From assembly GCA_950022655.1 (NCBI GenBank), contig OX465587.1, positions 29,701,716 through 29,765,715 on the forward strand: 64,000 nt of DNA, in the 5' to 3' direction. Shown here piece by piece: positions 63,513-64,000 of the stretch. Positions within the stretch are counted from its first letter, which is position 1; every line of letters begins with the position of its first letter. The stretch is from Alentia gelatinosa. Taxonomy: Eukaryota > Annelida > Polychaeta > Phyllodocida > Polynoidae. Position numbers and translations under genes: made by a program. A model generated the notes under the pieces. The model was not told the DNA's origin. It saw only the letters and a list, made by a program, of their open reading frames with translations, and searched no databases.

Positions 63513-64000
63513 AGCTACGTTCTTCTGGCTTAAATACATATTTTGACATGAATTATCCTAACTTCTGAATGCACATTAATTTCCTTCTTAATTTAAAGAC
63601 TGGAATTTACCAATAAAAGCTGCTGGAACTAAACTGCTTTACTAAAACGTTTATCCCAATGAAGAAATGAAAAAATTGGAATCTAGCTTCGAAACGTAGA
63701 TCATCCATATTATCGTAATATTGTTCCATATGTGGTGACTTTCAACGTCCCAATTTTGTACCTCGTACAAGGTTCATTGTTAAATAATATTTAAGTCGCA
63801 AGGACAGTGTTAGCAGTCCATAAGTGCTACAATTGTCCCTGGGTCTCCATGGCATACACAAAAGGGTCTTTATGTACGATCCTAGTTTATCAAACAAGCT
63901 CCTCCGAGAATTGCCAGGTGGAAACGCCGCATTTGGCTTCCAAATCGGTCCCTGCCTTGAGACACATGCATTGCATTGTTAATTTACTCTCCACTCTCCA
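63513..64000. other. Unassigned DNA to the window end
   Basis: 63830-63900 (CCTGGGTCTCCATGGCATAC, CTTTATGTACGATCCTAG) is a single inverted unit of the approximately 150-bp repeat at 49.1 kb. No gene seen. Confidence 0.45.

Overview
This is eukaryotic, almost certainly metazoan, intergenic DNA that is unusually dense in mobile elements and tandem repeats. Evidence for a eukaryote: a spliced piggyBac transposase with a GT-AG intron, TATA box and AATAAA signal, a LINE fragment, tRNA-derived SINE heads, many MITE-like inverted-repeat elements and several kilobases of minisatellite. The repeat style fits a marine invertebrate, but the sequence alone does not fix the species. No host protein-coding gene could be supported with confidence. 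The only host-exon-like segment is a GC-rich island at 22456-22771. Family letters (A, B, C, D, F, G, H, I, J, K, L, M, N, O, Q, R, S, T) are my own provisional labels.

Layout. 1-3.5 kb: SINE-like sequence, a CA-rich minisatellite and nested MITEs D, F, B and A. 3.7-10.1 kb: hAT-like element O, AT microsatellites with a 146-bp duplication, F2 with an A element inside it, tandem A elements, hairpin elements and a 33-bp array. 10.2-12.6 kb: a 53-bp satellite with an 842-bp higher-order duplication. 13-28 kb: C, B, A and M MITEs, hairpin elements, and 82-bp and 64-bp arrays. 28.3-30.6 kb: 2.3 kb of almost pure polypyrimidine (CT tract, then a 9-bp minisatellite). 31.6-32.5 kb: a large foldback. 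33-39 kb: hairpin-plus-TIR elements and a 73-bp array. 39.3-41.8 kb: 12-bp and 14-bp minisatellites, the latter inside a 1.35-kb element with CAGGGCC termini. 43.6-47.1 kb: a 13-bp CCCTAGTA-type minisatellite interrupted by unrelated DNA. 49-53 kb: foldback J with a clear target-site duplication, a 35-bp array and more MITEs.

The best-resolved object is a 6.5-kb piggyBac element (54345-60804). It has TTAA target duplications and 15-bp terminal inverted repeats. Its transposase reading frame is broken only by a 5'-truncated LINE flanked by a perfect 14-bp duplication. Leaving out that insertion and the 211-bp intron, the frame would be continuous at 597 codons, the usual family length, with all three DDD residues present.

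Two recurrent architectures deserve attention. First, a set of two-module non-autonomous elements joins a 100-170-bp near-perfect hairpin to a TIR-bounded block; the terminal words vary (TTTATTACCCACC, ATTTTATCCTACCC, ATTACTATATACC, ATTCCTATATACC) but the layout is constant. Second, several satellite arrays (53, 60, 73, 82 bp, probably 64 bp) use as monomer the terminal or subterminal part of a dispersed element present elsewhere in the window, and most stop at that element's terminus.
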